DNA of 7,428 nucleotides from Oscillospiraceae bacterium (GCA_902796535.1 CADBPL010000215.1:1-7428); one strand, 5' to 3'. Shown: positions 1 through 5,895, counted from the stretch's first letter. The notes: generated by a model from the letters alone, not told the origin. A program made the numbers and translations.

Positions 1-987
1 CTCCACGCCGATGAGCTGTTTGACCCTGTCCGCCATCGTCAGCCCGATGGTGCCCACGCCGCAATACAGATCGAGCAGCACGGTGTTCCCATCGCACCCG
101 GCGTATTCGGCGGCCCGGGCATAGAGCCGCTCGGCCTGATCGCGGTTGACCTGATAAAATGACAGCGGCGAAATGTCAAATGCCTTGCCGCACAGCGTGT
201 CGGTGATGAAGGGCTTGCCGTAAAGCGTTTGACACGTCTCACCCAGAATGACGTTGGTGCGTTCGCGGTTGACGTTGAGCACCAGCCCCGTGACGCCCAG
301 CGGCACGCAGCGCCCGATGAGCGAATCGGCGTGGGACAGCGCCGTGCCGTTGATCACAAGGCAAAGCACAAGCTCTTGACAGCCCTGCGACGCGCGGATA
401 AAAATATGGCGCAGCAGCCCCGTGTGAGCCGTTTCGTCATAGACGGAAATATCGTATTCGGCGATCCATCGGCGCACCGCTTCGGTGATTTGGCTGAACG
501 CCTCGGGCTGCAGTCGGCAGGCGGTGCTGTTCACCACACGATGACTGTGGCGCGAAAAAAAACCGATTTTGACCGCGCCGTTTTCATTTTGCACCGGCAG
601 CTGCGCCTTGTTGCGGTAGCCTACGGTCTGCGCGGCGCCGACAATGGGCTGAACCCTGAGCGGCATTTTGGCGATGCGCTGAAAGCAGCTTTCCACGTAA
701 TCCTGCTTGATCTTCAATTCCGCCTGATAGTGGATGTGGCGATAAACGCAGCCGCCGCATTGGGCAAACACCGGGCAATCCGGCTCCGCGCGGTCGGCGG
801 ACGGCGTGAGCAGCTCGTCGATTTTGGCATAGGCGTAAGTCTTTTTGGTTTTGAGGATATGCGCTGAAACACGGTCGCCCACAGCGGTCAGCGGCACAAA
901 AACCGCCATGCCCTCGGCGCGGCCGACGCCGCTGCCCTCGGAGGTCATGCCGGTGATATCCAGTTGAATTTTGTCGTTCTTTTTCAA
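1..987 (-). CDS. rlmD: 23S rRNA (uracil-5-)-methyltransferase, RlmD/RlmCD (RumA) family, 3' end cut by window edge
   Basis: Predicted SAM-dependent enzyme making 5-methyluridine in 23S rRNA: U1939 for RlmD, and both U747 and U1939 for the Gram-positive RlmCD type. Translating the minus strand gives 329 uninterrupted residues to the left edge. An N-terminal TRAM-like RNA-binding domain covers about residues 5-58. Four cysteines match the family's [4Fe-4S] site: C71, C77 and C80 (CPVFAQCGGC) and C157 (TACRLQ). The SFYQVN motif lies at 276-281, and SAM motif I, LLDLYCGVGTIG, at 304-315. The catalytic cysteine and general base lie beyond the window, so the gene is partial; family members are about 450 residues. 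No ATG is in frame near the 5' end. TTG at 987-985 (TTG AAA AAG AAC) is the best start, with a weak GGCGGGG upstream, and it places the TRAM domain normally. It is divergent from the MGMT-family gene. The family is confident; the exact target uridine and start are less so. Confidence 0.93.
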   Translation of the reverse strand, partial: MKKNDKIQLDITGMTSEGSGVGRAEGMAVFVPLTAVGDRVSAHILKTKKTYAYAKIDELLTPSADRAEPDCPVFAQCGGCVYRHIHYQAELKIKQDYVESCFQRIAKMPLRVQPIVGAAQTVGYRNKAQLPVQNENGAVKIGFFSRHSHRVVNSTACRLQPEAFSQITEAVRRWIAEYDISVYDETAHTGLLRHIFIRASQGCQELVLCLVINGTALSHADSLIGRCVPLGVTGLVLNVNRERTNVILGETCQTLYGKPFITDTLCGKAFDISPLSFYQVNRDQAERLYARAAEYAGCDGNTVLLDLYCGVGTIGLTMADRVKQLIGVE

Positions 988-1007
988 AAAAAAGCGCCCC
1001 GCCGTTC

Positions 1008-1035
1008 TTGTAAAATGAAAGCTGTTTGTTATAAT
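1008..1035 (+). promoter_or_regulatory. sigma-A-type promoter for the MGMT-family gene
   Basis: A TTGTAA -35 box (1008-1013) and a perfect TATAAT -10 box (1030-1035) are separated by 16 bp, giving a start near 1042, almost at the start codon at 1052. The 5' leader would therefore be only about 10 nt and would contain little beyond the ribosome binding site. I could not find an equally good promoter facing the divergent rlmD gene in the same gap. Confidence 0.6.
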
Positions 1036-1041
1036 AATTAC

Positions 1042-1047
1042 GGTGAT
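1042..1047 (+). promoter_or_regulatory. ribosome binding site GGTGAT for the MGMT-family gene
   Basis: GGTGAT is a perfect complement to the 5' part of the anti-Shine-Dalgarno region (the GGTGAT of GGAGGTGATC). It is aligned so that the core would sit about 8 nt from the ATG at 1052. This supports 1052 as the start. Confidence 0.65.
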
Positions 1048-1051
1048 ATAA

Positions 1052-1366
1052 ATGGGTGATACGTTTGAAAAGATTTATGACGTGGTGCGTGAAATCCCCG
1101 TCGGGCGCGTCGCAACCTACGGGCAGGTGGCGCTGCTCGCGGGCAACCCGCGCTGGGCACGGGTGGTGGGCTATGCTCTCCATGTGAATCCAGACCCGGA
1201 CGGCATTCCCTGCTACCGCGTGGTCAACCGCAGCGGGCGCGTCTCCCCGGCGTTCGCCTTCGGCGGTGAAAACCGGCAGATCGCGCTGCTGGAAGCGGAA
1301 GGCGTTTTGGTAACGGACGCCTATGTGGATCTGAAAAAATATCAGTGGCAGCCCGATCTCAGGTGA
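1052..1366 (+). CDS. MGMT/ATL-family DNA-binding protein (COG3695-like) with PCYRV active-site motif
   Basis: This 104-residue protein is essentially only the DNA-binding domain of O6-alkylguanine-DNA alkyltransferases. That is the size of the YbaZ/ATL-like group rather than of full Ada/Ogt (about 160-180 residues). Visible family features are the N-terminal helix, VATYGQVA (20-27, the tyrosine that helps flip the base), NPRWARVVGYALHVNP (32-47, including the likely arginine finger R37), IPCYRVVNRSG (52-62) and FAFGGENRQIALLEAEGV (68-85). The acceptor cysteine C54 is kept, so the protein is not a classical ATL, which has Trp there. The next residue is Tyr55 where the family normally has His. 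In human AGT that His helps activate the cysteine, so direct transferase activity is uncertain. The alternative role is lesion sensing that recruits nucleotide excision repair. It is preceded by its own promoter and ends inside a terminator shared with the convergent VanZ gene. Confidence 0.9.
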   Translation: MGDTFEKIYDVVREIPVGRVATYGQVALLAGNPRWARVVGYALHVNPDPDGIPCYRVVNRSGRVSPAFAFGGENRQIALLEAEGVLVTDAYVDLKKYQWQPDLR

Positions 1367-1384
1367 TCGGGCCTGTTTTCTTTT
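1351..1384 (+). terminator. rho-independent terminator overlapping the 3' ends of two convergent genes
   Basis: A perfect 8-bp stem, GCCCGATC (1351-1358) with GATCGGGC (1365-1372), encloses a 6-nt loop and is followed by CTGTTTTCTTTTT. It terminates rightward transcription. Both stop codons lie in it: TGA 1364-1366 of the MGMT-family gene and, on the minus strand, TGA 1361-1359 of the VanZ gene. In the minus direction the hairpin is followed by TGCCACTGATA before a T run, so leftward termination there is less certain. Confidence 0.8.
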
Positions 1385-1823
1385 TCTGAATATTCAGGAT
1401 AATCAGGCTCAGCAGGAAGAACACGGAAATGCCCAGCAGCGCACCGGCGGAATCCACCGCCATATCCTTCACCTGAAACGCACGCCCCGGCACGAAGAGC
1501 TGGTGGATCTCATCGGTCACGGCATAGGCCGCGCAAAGGCCGAGCGTGAGCCACGGGCGGCGGCGCGAGCAGGTGAACGTCAGCGACGTACTCATCAAAA
1601 AGCCGAGCGCGGTGTATTCGGTGAAATGCGCCAGCGTGCGAATGCCGTCATGCCCGAGCCGTTCCGCGACCCGGCCGATCAGCTCCAGAATTTTGGAATA
1701 AAAATCCATGCTGATTTCCGCCGAAGCATCCGAATTCTGGTGAGAGAAGAAGAAGATAGCCGCCATGCACAGCGCCGTGAGCACCCAGCTTGCGGCGCAC
1801 ATGATTTTTTTCTGTTTTGTCAT
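1359..1823 (-). CDS. VanZ-family integral membrane protein
   Basis: This 154-residue protein has four likely membrane segments (about 9-26, 66-83, 88-106 and 124-144), the usual VanZ-like topology. Family motifs are visible: FSHQNSDAS (26-34) after the first helix, HFTEYTALGFL (66-76), DEIHQLFVPGR (104-114) and KDMAVDSAGALLG (119-131). The family is named for VanZ of Tn1546, which raises teicoplanin resistance. Most chromosomal members have no proven function, so resistance should not be assumed here. The ATG at 1823 is preceded by AAGGTG (1834-1829), which overlaps the TAA stop of the lipoprotein gene. Only 9 bp separate the two genes, suggesting cotranscription and translational coupling. 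The last codons (GPIT, stop) are encoded within the terminator hairpin and overlap the convergent MGMT-family gene by 8 bp. No van-type regulators or ligases are nearby. Confidence 0.92.
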   Translation of the reverse strand: MTKQKKIMCAASWVLTALCMAAIFFFSHQNSDASAEISMDFYSKILELIGRVAERLGHDGIRTLAHFTEYTALGFLMSTSLTFTCSRRRPWLTLGLCAAYAVTDEIHQLFVPGRAFQVKDMAVDSAGALLGISVFFLLSLIILNIQKKKTGPIT

Positions 1824-1828
1824 AGTTG

Positions 1829-1834
1829 CACCTT
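1829..1834 (-). promoter_or_regulatory. ribosome binding site AAGGTG of the VanZ gene, overlapping the upstream stop codon
   Basis: On the minus strand AAGGTG lies 5 nt before the VanZ ATG and shares bases with the TAA stop (1835-1833) of the lipoprotein gene. Ribosomes finishing the lipoprotein would sit on the VanZ initiation region, consistent with coupled translation. Confidence 0.65.
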
Positions 1835-3443
1835 ATTTCAGCATTTCCATTTCAGGCAGCATAACGGTTTGACCGGAATGGCTGAAATAGATCCCCTGCG
1901 TTTTTTCCGCCACAGCGCGGTAACTGGCCGTGTACTGCAGCGGGCAGACGACCGCGTTTTGAATGAGGAAGGCCTGCGCCTGCGTAACGGCCTCCACCAA
2001 TTGCTTTTCGCTGCCGGCACGGCGAACGGCGTCGAGCAGCTCGTTCATCTTTTTCGGTGCATACCGGCAATAATCCTTTTTCTGAAAATCTTCCAAAAAG
2101 TCGAGCGGCGTTTGCCGGCCGGTTTGCACCGAGGTGACCACGCACTGGTATTCGCCCTTTTCAAACCGCTCCTGCAATTCTTCGGCGGGAAGCGCCTCCA
2201 CCTGAACGGCGAAGGAGATGCCGAACACCTTTTGCCAGTTCTGGATCACGGCGCGCACCCCGTTTTCATATTCCTCCGGGCACAGAACACTCAGCGAAAG
2301 CCCTTTGTCTCCGCCGGCTTTTTTGAAAAAGCTGATCGCCTTCTTTTCGTCATAGGCGAGCCGCCCGATGCCGGGAGACACCTCAACAAAGCTGCGCGCG
2401 CCCACCATGCACGAGGGCGGCACAAGCCCCTTGATCTGCGTTTCAAAGCCGAACGCGGAAAAATTCGTTGCCTTGACCAGCGCAAAGCGCAGAGAAGACT
2501 GTTTGGTCAGTTCATCGCCGCAGTTGAAAAACAGCGCCAGCAGCCCGTTCTGAACGGTTTCCACCTTCACGCCCCTGCTCTCCAGTTCCTCCACCTGCCC
2601 GGGCTGCACAAAGGCGGAGCAGTAAAGGCCGTTTATCAGGTTTTTGGTCAGCGTATCCTCCTCAACGGCGAACGGCATATTCACCTGATAGACCTTTGCG
2701 GAAAAATGCCAGTTATCCGGGTTGCGGCGCAAAACGATGGAATCCTCCGGATACCAGCGGGACAGATAAAACGGCCCGTTGCACAGCATACAGGAGGCGT
2801 TGAGCCCGTAACGTCCCCGCGTCGCCTCAAAAAAAGCGTGGTTGCCCGGCATGGCGATCGGCTCGGTCAGCGCCTGCAAAAAGCTCGCGCTCGGGTATTC
2901 CAGCGTGATCTGCAGCCGGTAACGGTCAAGCGCTTTGACGCCCAGCTCTTTCATGGATTTTTTGCCCTGATTGACCGCCTCGGCATTCTTGATCATATAA
3001 AGCTTTCTGGCGTCCGGCGCCTTCGTGGCCGGATCCAGCGCGTGCTGCAGCCCAAAGGCAAAGTCGGTCGAGATCACATTCAAATCAAGCGCTGTCTCGT
3101 AATTCTTGCCCAGCAGATCCTCATGGTTGGTGTTGATGTGCCACCTGGCGTCGCGTTTGAGGGTGAAAAGGTAGTTCAGCCCGTCGCTGCTCACCGACAC
3201 CTTTTCGGCAGCGGCCGGAACGATCTCCCCGTCGGCAGTCGCCTTCATCAGCCCTTCAAAACAATTGGCGACCACGCATCTTTCACTGTCGCTTGTCGCG
3301 ATCTGCGGGTCGAGCGTGTGCGGCTCCTCAGCCAAAGGCAGCCGCACCGTCGCATCCTTTTCGGCTCTGGAACAGGCGCAAAGGCTGCCGACGCACAAAA
3401 GCGCCGCCAGCAAAGCCGCCGTGATCCGAATGAATTGTTTCAT
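1833..3443 (-). CDS. ABC-type peptide/nickel-family (SBP_bac_5, OppA/DppA-like) substrate-binding lipoprotein
   Basis: Predicted extracytoplasmic ligand-binding lipoprotein of 536 residues, normal for the oligopeptide-binding family. The N-terminus is a type II signal peptide: MKQFIR, a hydrophobic core, then the lipobox LCAC with lipidated Cys24. Family hallmarks are EEPHTLDPQIA (39-49), the CFEGLM stretch (61-66), FTLKRDARWH (93-102) and NGPFYLSRWYPEDSIVLRR (222-240) followed by NPDNW. The ligand cannot be told from the sequence. No permease or ATPase gene follows. Instead the gene sits 25 bp after topB and 9 bp before vanZ, so it is either an orphan that borrows another transporter's permeases or has a non-transport role. 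AGGCGG (3456-3451), 7 nt before the ATG, is the ribosome binding site. The mature part has 11 cysteines besides Cys24, unusual for a binding protein but plausible in an anaerobe. Confidence 0.93.
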   Translation of the reverse strand: MKQFIRITAALLAALLCVGSLCACSRAEKDATVRLPLAEEPHTLDPQIATSDSERCVVANCFEGLMKATADGEIVPAAAEKVSVSSDGLNYLFTLKRDARWHINTNHEDLLGKNYETALDLNVISTDFAFGLQHALDPATKAPDARKLYMIKNAEAVNQGKKSMKELGVKALDRYRLQITLEYPSASFLQALTEPIAMPGNHAFFEATRGRYGLNASCMLCNGPFYLSRWYPEDSIVLRRNPDNWHFSAKVYQVNMPFAVEEDTLTKNLINGLYCSAFVQPGQVEELESRGVKVETVQNGLLALFFNCGDELTKQSSLRFALVKATNFSAFGFETQIKGLVPPSCMVGARSFVEVSPGIGRLAYDEKKAISFFKKAGGDKGLSLSVLCPEEYENGVRAVIQNWQKVFGISFAVQVEALPAEELQERFEKGEYQCVVTSVQTGRQTPLDFLEDFQKKDYCRYAPKKMNELLDAVRRAGSEKQLVEAVTQAQAFLIQNAVVCPLQYTASYRAVAEKTQGIYFSHSGQTVMLPEMEMLK

Positions 3444-3450
3444 AAATAAT

Positions 3451-3456
3451 CCGCCT
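3451..3456 (-). promoter_or_regulatory. ribosome binding site AGGCGG of the lipoprotein gene
   Basis: On the minus strand AGGCGG lies 7 nt before the ATG at 3443, inside the 25-bp gap after the topB stop codon. The gap is too short for a convincing separate promoter plus terminator, which supports cotranscription with topB. Confidence 0.6.
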
Positions 3457-3468
3457 GTCTGTTCTCAG

Positions 3469-5640
3469 TTATTGATTGTTTTCCAGCCATTTGGCAAGCT
3501 GATCGGCCAAAGCGCTGCTGCCCTTCGGCTCGTTTTTGGCCTGATTGCGCATGTAGTTGGCCACGTCGCGTTTGCCGGCGCCCTGACTCTCTTTGCGCTT
3601 TTCAAAATCGCTGAGCTTTTCGCGGTAGCCGCAGACACAGTAGAAGGTTTTCTTTTCGCCCTCGCCGCGCATTTCCAGCTTTTTGTGGCAGTTGGGGCAG
3701 CGGGCGTTGGTGATGCGGCTCACGCTCTTGCGGTAGCCGCACGCGCGGTCGGGGCAAACGAGCATTCTGCCGTTTTTGCCCGTCACGTCCAGCAGGTTTT
3801 TGCCGCAGTCGGGGCATTTTTCCTGCGTGACGTTGTCATGCTTATAAACGGCGTCGGACGCGATCACGCCGGATACCAGATGGGAGGCGTAGCGGCGCAT
3901 TTCTTCCACAAAGGCCTCGCTTTTTGCCTGCCCTTTGGCGATTTTTTGCAGCTCCATTTCCCATTTCGCCGTCAGCTCCGCCGATTTGAGATCGGACGGC
4001 ACCAGACCGATGACCTGCTTGCCCTTGGAGGTCGGCACCAGCTCCTTGCCGCGGCGCTCAACATAAAACGTGTCAAACAGCTTTTCGATAATATCCGCCC
4101 GCGTCGCCGGTGTGCCGAGCCCGCTCGTCGTTTCCATCACGGATTTCAGCCGGCTGTCGGTGATCTGGCCGGAGGGGTTTTCCATGGCCGTCAGGAGCGT
4201 GGCCTCGGTATAGCGCGCAGGCGGCTTGGTCTTGCCCGCCTTCACGGCGGCGCCGAGCACCGCCACCGTCATGCCCTGTCGCAGCGGCGGCAGCGTCTGG
4301 CTGCGTTCCTCCTCGCCCTCGTCGTCATCGGTCACGCCGTAGATTGCTTTCCACCCGGCGTTTTTCACGGTCTTGCCCTTGGCGTAAAAGTTTTTGCCGT
4401 CCACCGAAACGGTGAGCTTCACTTCTTCATATTCAAACGGTTCGCCCAGCACCGCCAAAAAGCGCCTGACGACCAGATCGTAGATGTTCCGTTCCTCATG
4501 CGTGAGCGCAGCCAGGTCGACATATTGCTCAGTGGGAATGATGGCGTGGTGATCGGTCACCCTGGCGTCGTTGACGATATACTTTGTGTTCAGCGGGCGC
4601 TTGCGCAGCAGCTCATTCGCAGCCGTTTTGTAGGGGCCGATGGCGATGGCCTTCAGCCGCTCGCTGAGCGTGGCGGCAACGTCCTTTGTGATGTAGCGGG
4701 AATCGGTGCGGGGATAGGTCAAAATTTTATGCGTTTCGTAAAGGCTCTGCATATAAGACAGCGTCTGCTTGGCGGAATAGGCGTATTTTTTGTTGGCGTC
4801 CCGCTGCAGCTCGGTCAGATCGTAAGCGGCGGGCGGCGCCACATGGCGATATTCTTTTTTGACCTGCGTCAGCGTGGCGCGCCTGCCCTTGACGGCGGCG
4901 GCCAGCTGTTCCGCCTGCGCCTTGTCGCTGAAAGCGCTTTGCAGCTTGCTGTTTTTGTACAGGCCGTTAAAGCCGTCGAACTGCGCCGTAACGGTGTAAT
5001 ACTCCTTCGGCACGAATTTGGCGATCTCCTCTTCGCGCTTGACGATCAGCGCCAGCGTCGGCGTCTGCACACGCCCGGCGGAAAGCTGAGCGTTATGCTT
5101 GCAGGTGAGCGCGCGGGTGACGTTGAGCCCCACGAGCCAGTCCGCCTGCGCCCTCGCCTGTGCCGAACGGTAAAGGTTATCATACTGCGCCGCGGGCTTG
5201 AGCGCGGCAAAGCCCTCGCGAATGGCCTTATCGGTCTGGGATGAGATCCACAGCCGTTTGGTCGGCTTGCGCCACCCGGCCTTCTGCATGATCCACCGCG
5301 CCACCAGTTCGCCCTCGCGCCCGGCGTCGGTGGCGATCACAAGGCTGTCCACCTCGGGGCTGTGCATCAGTTGGCTGACCGCCTTGAACTGTTTGGAGGT
5401 TTGTTTGATGACCACCAGCTGCATCTTCTGCGGCAGCATCGGCAGGTCTTCCAGCCGCCATGTGCTGTATTTGCCGTCATACAGCTCCGGGTCAGCCAGC
5501 GTGACCAGATGGCCGAGCGCCCAGGTCACAATATATTTGTCGCCGATCAGGCAGCCGTTCCCGTTCCTTTTGCAGCCGAGCACCCCGGCCAGATCGCGGG
5601 CAACGGACGGTTTTTCGGCCAGAACCAGTGTTTTTCCCAT
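3469..5640 (-). CDS. topB: DNA topoisomerase III (type IA)
   Basis: Type IA topoisomerase that relaxes and decatenates DNA by single-strand passage. From the ATG at 5640 it has 723 residues, close to the roughly 727 of B. subtilis TopB. The Toprim domain starts at once: KTLVLAEKPSVARDLA (3-18, Glu8) and TDAGREGELVAR (104-115). AGRVQTPTLAL (188-198) and ILTYPRTDSRYI (306-317, catalytic Tyr309) are the core active-site motifs. RYTEATLLTAME (476-487) and GLGTPATRADIIEKL (507-521) follow. Two C-terminal zinc-ribbon-like cysteine sets are present: C609/C612/C629/C634 and C648/C651/C668/C670. In the Toprim DxDxE signature the second Asp is Gly (DAGRE), which I recall as usual in Gram-positive TopB. 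A TTG six bases upstream (5646-5644) is in frame but abuts the purine-rich GAGAGAGA, so the ATG is preferred. It is the first gene of a probable topB-lipoprotein-vanZ operon. Confidence 0.96.
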   Translation of the reverse strand: MGKTLVLAEKPSVARDLAGVLGCKRNGNGCLIGDKYIVTWALGHLVTLADPELYDGKYSTWRLEDLPMLPQKMQLVVIKQTSKQFKAVSQLMHSPEVDSLVIATDAGREGELVARWIMQKAGWRKPTKRLWISSQTDKAIREGFAALKPAAQYDNLYRSAQARAQADWLVGLNVTRALTCKHNAQLSAGRVQTPTLALIVKREEEIAKFVPKEYYTVTAQFDGFNGLYKNSKLQSAFSDKAQAEQLAAAVKGRRATLTQVKKEYRHVAPPAAYDLTELQRDANKKYAYSAKQTLSYMQSLYETHKILTYPRTDSRYITKDVAATLSERLKAIAIGPYKTAANELLRKRPLNTKYIVNDARVTDHHAIIPTEQYVDLAALTHEERNIYDLVVRRFLAVLGEPFEYEEVKLTVSVDGKNFYAKGKTVKNAGWKAIYGVTDDDEGEEERSQTLPPLRQGMTVAVLGAAVKAGKTKPPARYTEATLLTAMENPSGQITDSRLKSVMETTSGLGTPATRADIIEKLFDTFYVERRGKELVPTSKGKQVIGLVPSDLKSAELTAKWEMELQKIAKGQAKSEAFVEEMRRYASHLVSGVIASDAVYKHDNVTQEKCPDCGKNLLDVTGKNGRMLVCPDRACGYRKSVSRITNARCPNCHKKLEMRGEGEKKTFYCVCGYREKLSDFEKRKESQGAGKRDVANYMRNQAKNEPKGSSALADQLAKWLENNQ

Positions 5641-5646
5641 GTTCAA

Positions 5647-5654
5647 TCTCTCTC
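5647..5654 (-). promoter_or_regulatory. purine-rich ribosome binding region of topB, decides the start
   Basis: On the minus strand GAGAGAGA ends 6 nt before the ATG at 5640 but directly touches the alternative TTG at 5646. Spacing therefore favours the ATG, which also gives the usual MGKTLVLAEKPS start of TopB proteins. The match to the Shine-Dalgarno consensus is imperfect. Confidence 0.5.
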
Positions 5655-5673
5655 TTTTCGCGTATTACATTAT

Positions 5674-5702
5674 ATTATACCATTACGATCAAAAAAATAC
5701 AA
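5674..5702 (-). promoter_or_regulatory. extended -10 promoter of topB (and probably of the lipoprotein and vanZ)
   Basis: On the minus strand a perfect TATAAT (5679-5674) is preceded by TGG, forming an extended -10 (TGnTATAAT). A weak -35, TTGTAT (5702-5697), lies 17 bp upstream. T-rich runs just before and within the spacer could act as an UP-like element. The predicted transcript starts near 5667, giving a leader of about 25-30 nt. Confidence 0.6.
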
Positions 5703-5760
5703 ATAAAAAATGCAGAGCAGCCTGTAAAAATCAAACCATCAGAATAGCCAAAAATCCGTT

Positions 5761-5789
5761 ATAATTTCACGAAAGATAGTTGAAATTAT
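5761..5789. repeat. perfect 9+9 bp inverted repeat, operator-like
   Basis: ATAATTTCA (5761-5769) and its exact reverse complement TGAAATTAT (5781-5789) are separated by 11 bp. The half-site centres are 20 bp apart, about two helical turns. The right arm covers most of the -35 box of the promoter for the EF-G-like gene. Because both flanking genes run outward, the repeat is not placed to be a terminator of either. A repressor or activator site is the likeliest reading, but no regulator gene is in the window. Confidence 0.55.
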
Positions 5790-5808
5790 GAAAATGATGT
5801 GTTATACT
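5780..5808 (+). promoter_or_regulatory. sigma-A-type promoter of the EF-G-like gene
   Basis: TTGAAA (5780-5785) and TATACT (5803-5808) each match consensus at five of six positions and are 17 bp apart. Transcription would start near 5815, giving a leader of about 80 nt before the ATG at 5896. The -35 box lies in the right arm of the inverted repeat. Confidence 0.7.
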
Positions 5809-5817
5809 TCAACTAAT

Positions 5818-5847
5818 ATGGCTTATGCTGTTTTGCAGCAGGCCCAT
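5818..5847 (+). other. small imperfect hairpin at the 5' end of the EF-G-like gene leader
   Basis: TGCTG (5826-5830) pairs with CAGCA (5836-5840) around a TTTTG loop. ATGGC (5818-5822) can pair with GCCCAT (5842-5847) if one C bulges out. It sits right at the predicted transcript start. It may stabilise the mRNA 5' end or be chance; there is no T run to make it a terminator. Confidence 0.3.
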
Positions 5848-5880
5848 AAATCAGAGCATTCCGTTATTCGGATCATTTTA

Positions 5881-5886
5881 AGGAGG
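5881..5886 (+). promoter_or_regulatory. strong ribosome binding site AGGAGG of the EF-G-like gene
   Basis: TAAGGAGG is a full match to the anti-Shine-Dalgarno sequence, with 9 nt between AGGAGG and the ATG at 5896. It fixes the start even though the reading frame is open further upstream, and it predicts efficient translation. Confidence 0.8.
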
Positions 5887-5895
5887 AACAGGATA

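Larger units (their letters stand above)
5641..5895. promoter_or_regulatory. divergent regulatory region between topB and the EF-G-like gene
   Basis: This 255-bp AT-rich gap holds, from left to right, the topB ribosome binding region and leftward promoter, an A/T-run stretch (5691-5711), an unassigned stretch (5712-5760), an inverted repeat overlapping the rightward promoter, a roughly 80-nt 5' leader with a small hairpin, and the strong AGGAGG of the EF-G-like gene. I find no RNA gene or riboswitch I recognise in it. Confidence 0.8.

Noticed and set aside
229..867. Open frame on the plus strand opposite rlmD
   Set aside because: The minus-strand reading shows clear RlmD motifs including the four Fe-S cysteines and SAM motif I; the plus frame shows none.
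1042..1061. Short direct repeat GGTGATA at 1042-1048 and 1055-1061 around the start of the MGMT-family gene
   Set aside because: Only 7 bp long; the first copy is explained as the ribosome binding site and the second by coding of GDT. No sign of an attachment site or insertion.
1359..1823. Glycopeptide resistance gene cluster suggested by the VanZ homologue
   Set aside because: No vanHAX, vanRS or vanY-type genes are present, and chromosomal VanZ-family proteins are widespread without resistance roles.
1503..3449. Long open frame on the plus strand opposite the VanZ and lipoprotein genes
   Set aside because: Its translation is Arg/His/Gln-rich without recognisable motifs, and it overlaps two confident genes for its whole length.
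3265..5244. Long open frame on the plus strand opposite topB and the lipoprotein gene
   Set aside because: It is antisense to well-recognised proteins, has no family motif or ribosome binding site, and is explained by GC-biased third positions of the real genes.
5644..5646. TTG as the start of topB, adding two residues
   Set aside because: It lies directly against the purine-rich ribosome binding region, whereas the ATG at 5640 has normal spacing and gives the family's usual N-terminus.
5788..5895. In-frame 36-codon extension of the EF-G-like gene beginning at ATG 5788, with no stop codon up to 5896
   Set aside because: The predicted -10 box (5803-5808) lies inside it, so the ATG at 5788 would not be transcribed. 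The extension resembles no EF-G N-terminus, and a full AGGAGG site precedes the ATG at 5896.
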